From: Cavia porcellus | Taxonomy: Eukaryota; Chordata; Mammalia; Rodentia; Caviidae | NCBI RefSeq assembly: GCF_034190915.1 | Contig: NW_026947486.1 | Location: 104,639,312 to 104,703,311 of the forward strand | Direction: 5' to 3' | Length of the DNA stretch: 64,000 nt | Shown here: piece by piece, positions 59,365 through 64,000 of the stretch | How the letters are laid out: every line of letters starts with the position of its first letter | Numbering within the stretch: the first letter of the stretch is position 1 | The notes under the pieces: generated by a model | The model's input: the letters and a program-made list of their open reading frames with translations, nothing else | What the model was told of the DNA's origin: nothing | Database searches by the model: none | Translations under genes and position numbers: made by a program

Positions 59365-59690
59365 ATAGAGTGGTCGCCCACACCCAAGGGGGATATATTC
59401 CAGAATGTTCTGTGGATAACTGAAACCACAGACACTACTGAACTCTGTTAACTACTTTTTTGTTCTTTCCCAATACATACATAACAATAATCAGTTTTTA
59501 TTTATACATTAGGCATAATACAAGATTTAAAAATAATAAAATAGGACAATGTAATCATATATTTAAGAGATTTAAAACAGTGTATTTCTGACAGTTCTAT
59601 TTAATATTTTTAGATTCCATTTGACTGAAAGCAACTTGAAACAACAGAAAGTAAATCTTCAGAGAATGGGGACCTGTTGCATAAAATTAT
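59365..59690. mobile_element. Tigger-class (TcMar) DNA transposon relic
   Basis: 'gtggtcgcccacacccaagg', then 'ctgtggataactgaaaccac', 'agacactactgaactctgtt', an AT-rich centre, and a right end 'ttgactgaaagcaacttgaa' with 'gagaatggggacct'. The ends are inverted versions of each other, as in MER44/Tigger7-like elements. The subfamily is not certain. Confidence 0.55.
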
Positions 59691-60514
59691 CACTATTAAT
59701 GTACAATTAAGTACCTATATATTATATATATGGAGAGAGAGCGAGAAAGACAGAGGGAGAGATTTAGGTAATAAGACACTAAAATTTCTAGAGCATGAGT
59801 TTCTTTTTATTTTACTATAAAATTAAATCTACATATAAAAAGCACCTGTGAAAAACTTTTCTGGACTCCCCCAATAACTTAAATTTATCTGTAAGCAATT
59901 GAGACAATAATTAAAATCATGTCACTAAAACCCACAGAAAAGAGTTAGCATACTTTGTATTAAACTAGGGAACAGATGTAATTACATTTCTTTAAACATA
60001 CTCTGCAAGAATGACCCACTTCACAATTCCTTATTAGTCATAAGTGGGTAGTGTGGTGTGTATGTGTGAGTGAAGAGAATAGCAAATCTCAACACTTCTT
60101 TAGCTATGGTGTACACACCCATCACAGCCACCACCAACATGTCATTAAAAAAACAGTTGGTTATGTAATGCTTAGTGGAAATCAGTGTATTCCTAAAACA
60201 TTCAAATGGTTCTCTAGCAACAAACCTAAACACACAAGCAAAGAATTCATGGCTGCAGCATAGTGGCTTAATACAAAATAGGCTAAATGAGGTCGCTGTT
60301 TCACACAGAGCAATATCCATAGCAGTGAAATCTTCAGTTTTCATATTTAAGTGTCTTTGGACAAATCAGTGTTCTCAAATCAACAGGAAGAGTAAAATGT
60401 TCTAAGCACAGGCAACTTACCAATACATTTTTATTATACAGTTCTTGGATACTTATCCATCACATTGAGTTTAAACACCCTTGGAAGGTGCTTCAAAGCC
60501 AGAAACTAATTAAT

Positions 60515-60645
60515 TATTTCAGTGCACGTTTATTAAGCACCCTCGTATATGCCACACACTTCCTGGGGCACTGGGGATAAAACAATGAACAAAATAAAGA
60601 CTCGGTCCTTGAGGAGCTGACATCTAGTAGAGGGAGATAATATGC
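60515..60645. repeat. Ancient mammalian repeat (MIR/L2-like)
   Basis: 'cacgtttattaagcaccctc', 'ctggggcactggggataaaa', 'caatgaacaaaataaagact' and 'ttgaggagctgacatctagt' follow the same pattern as the copy at 46575-46720. Confidence 0.55.
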
Positions 60646-60724
60646 AAATACATACATATTCACTCAAAAAAATGAAATAAAATCCAAAACTCGCCTCCAA
60701 ATAATTTATTCTAGTGTACAGATA

Positions 60725-61095
60725 CAAACAGTGATATTGCCCCTCAGGACCTAAGGGGGATTAGTTCCAGAACCCTCTTTAGACATCAAAATTCAAGGAT
60801 GCTCAAGTCTCTTATCTAAAATGACACAGAATTTGCATATAACCTATGCACACCATTCCAAGTACTTTAAATTATCTTTGGGTTACTTATAATACCTAAT
60901 GCAATGTAAATGCTATGTAAATAGTTGCTAGTCCGTATTATTTAAGGAACAATCACAAGAAAAAAAATCTCTGTACATGTGTTGAACAGATGCAACTTTT
61001 GTTTAATAGTTTCCATTTGCAGGTGGTTTCATCCATGGCCACAGAATTCACAGATACAGAGCAGGATCTATATACAAAATCAACATTCTATTCAA
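60725..61095. mobile_element. MER2-like (TcMar-Tigger) DNA transposon
   Basis: Ordered MER2 landmarks: 'tgcccctcaggacctaaggg', 'ggattagttccagaaccctc', 'atgctcaagtctcttatcta', 'atttgcatataacctatgca', 'taatgcaatgtaaatgctat', 'gtaaatagttgctagtccgt', and an inverted right end 'ccatggccacagaattcaca'. It is inserted inside the old repeat that begins at 60515 and resumes near 61150. Confidence 0.75.
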
Positions 61096-61149
61096 CCAAT
61101 GTGGATTCAACGTGACTTGACTCATTGATGTATGCTGTATTAATTATGG

Positions 61150-61405
61150 ACATATAGATACATAAAAAATGAAAAATGATAGTGACAAAGTGCTTTAAAA
61201 AACACTAAGTAGTAAAGGAAACCTCTTTGATAAAGTGATATCCGAACAGAGACCTGAGGACAGTGAGAAAATGAGCAGTAGGAAAGAGAAAGCCCTGATA
61301 GTAGCAGCAGCTAGTGCAAAGGCTCCTGAGTGATGATGGAATATGAGGAAGGCCAAAGAGAACAGAGCATAGTTTGTGCAAGTAGGGAGCTTGAGTAGGA
61401 GGAAG
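61150..61405. repeat. Continuation of the ancient repeat beyond MER2
   Basis: 'aagtgatatccgaacagaga', 'cctgaggacagtgagaaaat' and 'agctagtgcaaaggctcctg' follow the pattern that normally trails the 60515 repeat. It is split by the MER2 insertion. Confidence 0.4.
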
Positions 61406-61742
61406 GTGTGATCACACTGATTGATTCATGGTGGGATGCTAGGATTAAGGCTGCCCTATCCCGGGTGTGAGTGCTACCCTTCCTAAGGGTGGTAGCCTGG
61501 AAAAGATGTAAGAGACAGAAAGTAGGTTATTGCTATTTAATTGCTGTTTGCTGATTTTGCTGTCTTCTGCCTACCATGAACTGTTTCTCCTTTTTGATGC
61601 CTTTCTGCCATGTCACACTGCCATGAAGCCTCATAACTATGAACTAAAACCTCTACAAACTGTGAGCTGAAATAAAACTTTCCTTCTTTAATCAGTGTTG
61701 GGTATTTTCCCTCAGCAATGAGAAAAGTAACGTAAATAACTA
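61406..61742 (+). repeat. MaLR LTR, 5'-truncated, sense
   Basis: 'ttgattcatggtgggatgct' and 'aggattaaggctgccctatc' parallel the solo LTR at 20077-20435 read on its sense strand. The 3' end has 'tatgaactaaaacctctaca', 'ctgaaataaaactttccttc' (AATAAA at about 61671) and 'ccctcagcaatgagaaaagt'. The LTR start is missing. Confidence 0.65.
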
Positions 61743-63140
61743 TGTGGAACACAGGGTGGGGAGGTAGAAAAATGGAAGCAGGGAGACTACTTAGGAGGCT
61801 CTGACAGTCACCCATGTGAGAGAGGGAAGACCCAGAAGGTAAAAGTGGGCCTGATGAGAGTTTATTTGGTTTTGTAACATATGCTTAAAAGAGAGTCAGA
61901 GTTTGCTGATGCTCTAGGTTTGATATATTAGAGAAAGAGAAGAGGCAAGGATACATCCAAAGATGTTGATCTGAGCAGCTGAGAGAATAGGGTACAATTT
62001 ACAGAGATGGAGAAGGCTATGGATGGACAATATATAGGCAAGGGGTATGAACACTTGTGTTTTGGAGTTGTTAACTGAACCATGCTAATTGAGTTTCCAA
62101 ATGGAGATACTAGAGAAGCAATTGGAAATATGACTTTGGACTTGAGGAAAAAAGTCTAGGCTAGAAAATTTAGGAAGTCACCACGATGTGAAACCATGAG
62201 TGGTAATCAAGAGGGTGAAGGTATAGAGAGAAAAGAGCAGATTCAAGAACTGAGTCCTTGTGCCGATAAAAGGCTAAAGTTGAGGAACATGACAAAGACC
62301 AGTAAAAAAGACTTATAGGGATCTGTAGTGAGACAGAAGCAAAATGAAGCTTCCTGGTAGCCAAGCGAAAAATTGCTTTTGAGAGGAAGTGTGGGAAACT
62401 GTATCAAGTAAGAGGAGGACCCAGGATCACACAGTAGATTGGGAAACACGGTGGTCACTGGTAACATTGAGAGGTGTAATCATATAGAATAAAAGCCTGA
62501 ATGGAATCTGTGTAAGAAAGAAGGGGAGGAAGTGGAGTTAATACAGACATTATGCAATTCTGTGTGGGGTTTTACTGAGTAGAGGGAAACTGATTAAAGG
62601 AGCATTAACTGGTGAGCGATGCATAATAAAGGTAAAGTATTCCTTATTTAAATAGAATAAATGTGAATGTATGTTAATGTATGTCCAATCTGAATGGATG
62701 GCATGGTAGAGAGAAAAATGTGCTGACAGAGAGGATGGAGAGGGTGGAGTTGAAGGAGAGAGAAATAAAGAAAGAAGACTTAATAGCTTCTGGGCTGATA
62801 AACTGGAATATGAGGTATAGGCTTGAACCTAGTGCAAAATTATAAAGGCTGACCTTAGAAAAGGAAAATAATTCAAAATAGTAGAAACAAGGCAGAGTAT
62901 AGAGGCACAGATACAAGTGGGGGACCAGATATGGTGGTGGAAATTTTGTTCTGAATTACTGTTTCCTCTGTGAATTAAAAAACTTTACCATGAAAAAGGG
63001 AAGGAAATATTAAGAATATCAGGAGAAAGTACAAAATGTCACCAAGTTGGGCATCAAAGTAATTCAAATGGTGAAATTCTAATAATGTTAACATTAAAGG
63101 GAGAAGGAAGAAGACAAAGAGGGTAGGAGGGAGAGAAAGA
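61743..63140. other. Intronic, purine-rich on the plus strand
   Basis: No gene recognised. The composition is strongly skewed to G and A on the plus strand for over 1 kb. The minus-strand frames here (62170-62467, 62674-62916) are pyrimidine-skew frames rich in Leu, Ser and Phe. Confidence 0.3.
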
Positions 63141-63290
63141 AGAAATTAAACACTTTCTAGGTATCAGACACCATTCTAAGTTTCTGCATGTATGAGAACT
63201 CAGATCTCTCACCCTATGAGAGGCTGCATTATTATTTCTATATTTTAGATGAGAAAACAAGTGCAGTAATTTGACTAAAAGGCTTATGGG
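63141..63290 (-). mobile_element. MIR SINE, antisense
   Basis: 'ctttctaggtatcagacacc' and 'ttctaagtttctgcatgtat', then 'attatttctatattttagat' and 'gagaaaacaagtgcagtaat', follow the antisense MIR order. Confidence 0.6.
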
Positions 63291-64000
63291 GAAGAGTAAT
63301 GGCCTCTGCAGGTGATTAATTTAAGTAGTGTTTGTGCTCGTGCTTGTATTTTTCTCCAGCAGCAGTGATTATAGACACGGAGTCCTACAGCTGCGCATTT
63401 AAATCAAGGCTGGGTTGGTGCCTTTTAATTCATATTGGTGAAGGAGCTAGAAAATGGAACCAGTGGTTAAGGAAAGTTTTTGCTTTAATCATTCCTTTCA
63501 GTGTGCTGTTTGCTCAGCATGTGAGGCCATGAGCTTGTGTATTCTATGAATATTCTCGCTTATGCTCCCTTTTCTCAATGAAATAAGTTAGACTTTACAT
63601 GATGCAAAAGCAAAGCTATTTGTTGCACCTAGTTCCAAAAATAAATGTTTTCTAGAAACAGATTTGCTTTAAGTCCTGGTCACTTAGTCCAAAAAACAGG
63701 ATTTACTCAACTGCAAGGCAACAGATAAACTCAATCTAAATCTTTCTGGTACTTGAACTTCTCATTATCTTTTTTTAATGGAAAGCTGGAGAAATCACAA
63801 TGGTTCTGTGATATATTTTAATTCTATACCATGTAGTACATATACCAATAATTCTGTAAAAGGAAAATTCTCATGGTTTGTATGCATATTAATCTTTTCC
63901 TCCTTTTTAGAACCAATTTTTGTCATCTCATATGCTTTTTAATGGCATTGCCAGAGATTAGATCAGTGGCTGTACAATATAGGCATATGGAAAATTGAGG
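63291..64000. other. Intronic, nothing recognised; window ends inside the intron
   Basis: AT-rich unique sequence without a named repeat. The 66-codon plus frame at 63332-63532 has no domain. Confidence 0.3.

Overview
The window is AT-rich mammalian nuclear DNA. It carries the 3' end of one conserved gene, FGF13 (fibroblast growth factor homologous factor 2), on the minus strand, and is otherwise filled with interspersed repeats. The host is very probably a rodent. A B1-type SINE carrying the internal tandem duplication typical of rodent B1 lies at 20675-20826, an ID (tRNA-Ala-like) element at 44021-44099, and two ID-plus-B1 composite SINEs at 3212-3391 and 31147-31321. Abundant MST/MaLR-type LTRs and the general composition suggest a non-murid rodent (squirrel, beaver or kangaroo-rat grade), but the species cannot be fixed from the sequence. 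FGF13 is X-linked in known mammals, so this is probably X-chromosome DNA.

Layout. Positions 1-3625 are old L1 fragments. Positions 3626-12745 are a nested stack: an MST-like LTR (+) is split by an MaLR provirus (-), whose LTR is in turn split by a gammaretrovirus-like ERV1 provirus (+, 3921-10482) with both LTRs, a tRNA-Pro-type primer site and a 5-bp target duplication. Positions 12746-21550 are intergenic DNA downstream of FGF13, with further L1 pieces, two LTRs, a B1 and a truncated 7SL RNA retropseudogene. FGF13 follows on the minus strand: 3' UTR (about 21560-22825), terminal coding exon (22826-22962), a 1.5-kb intron, and the 199-bp penultimate coding exon (24442-24640). Everything from 24641 to the window end is one large FGF13 intron. 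No earlier FGF13 exon was found in it.

The intron contains the microRNA hairpin mir-504 (56584-56666, minus strand, same strand as FGF13), recognised from its mature sequence. This matches its known intronic position in FGF13, and the miRNA is expected to be processed from FGF13 primary transcripts. The rest of the intron holds a 2.9-kb degraded L1 (32590-35480), L2/MIR/Tigger relics, two hAT-like transposon ends, LTR fragments, and long microsatellites. A few unexplained low-repeat blocks look like candidate conserved elements, including an octamer-motif cluster at 39480-39860.

Apart from FGF13 and mir-504 I see no functional gene. The open frames elsewhere are repeat-derived or chance frames.
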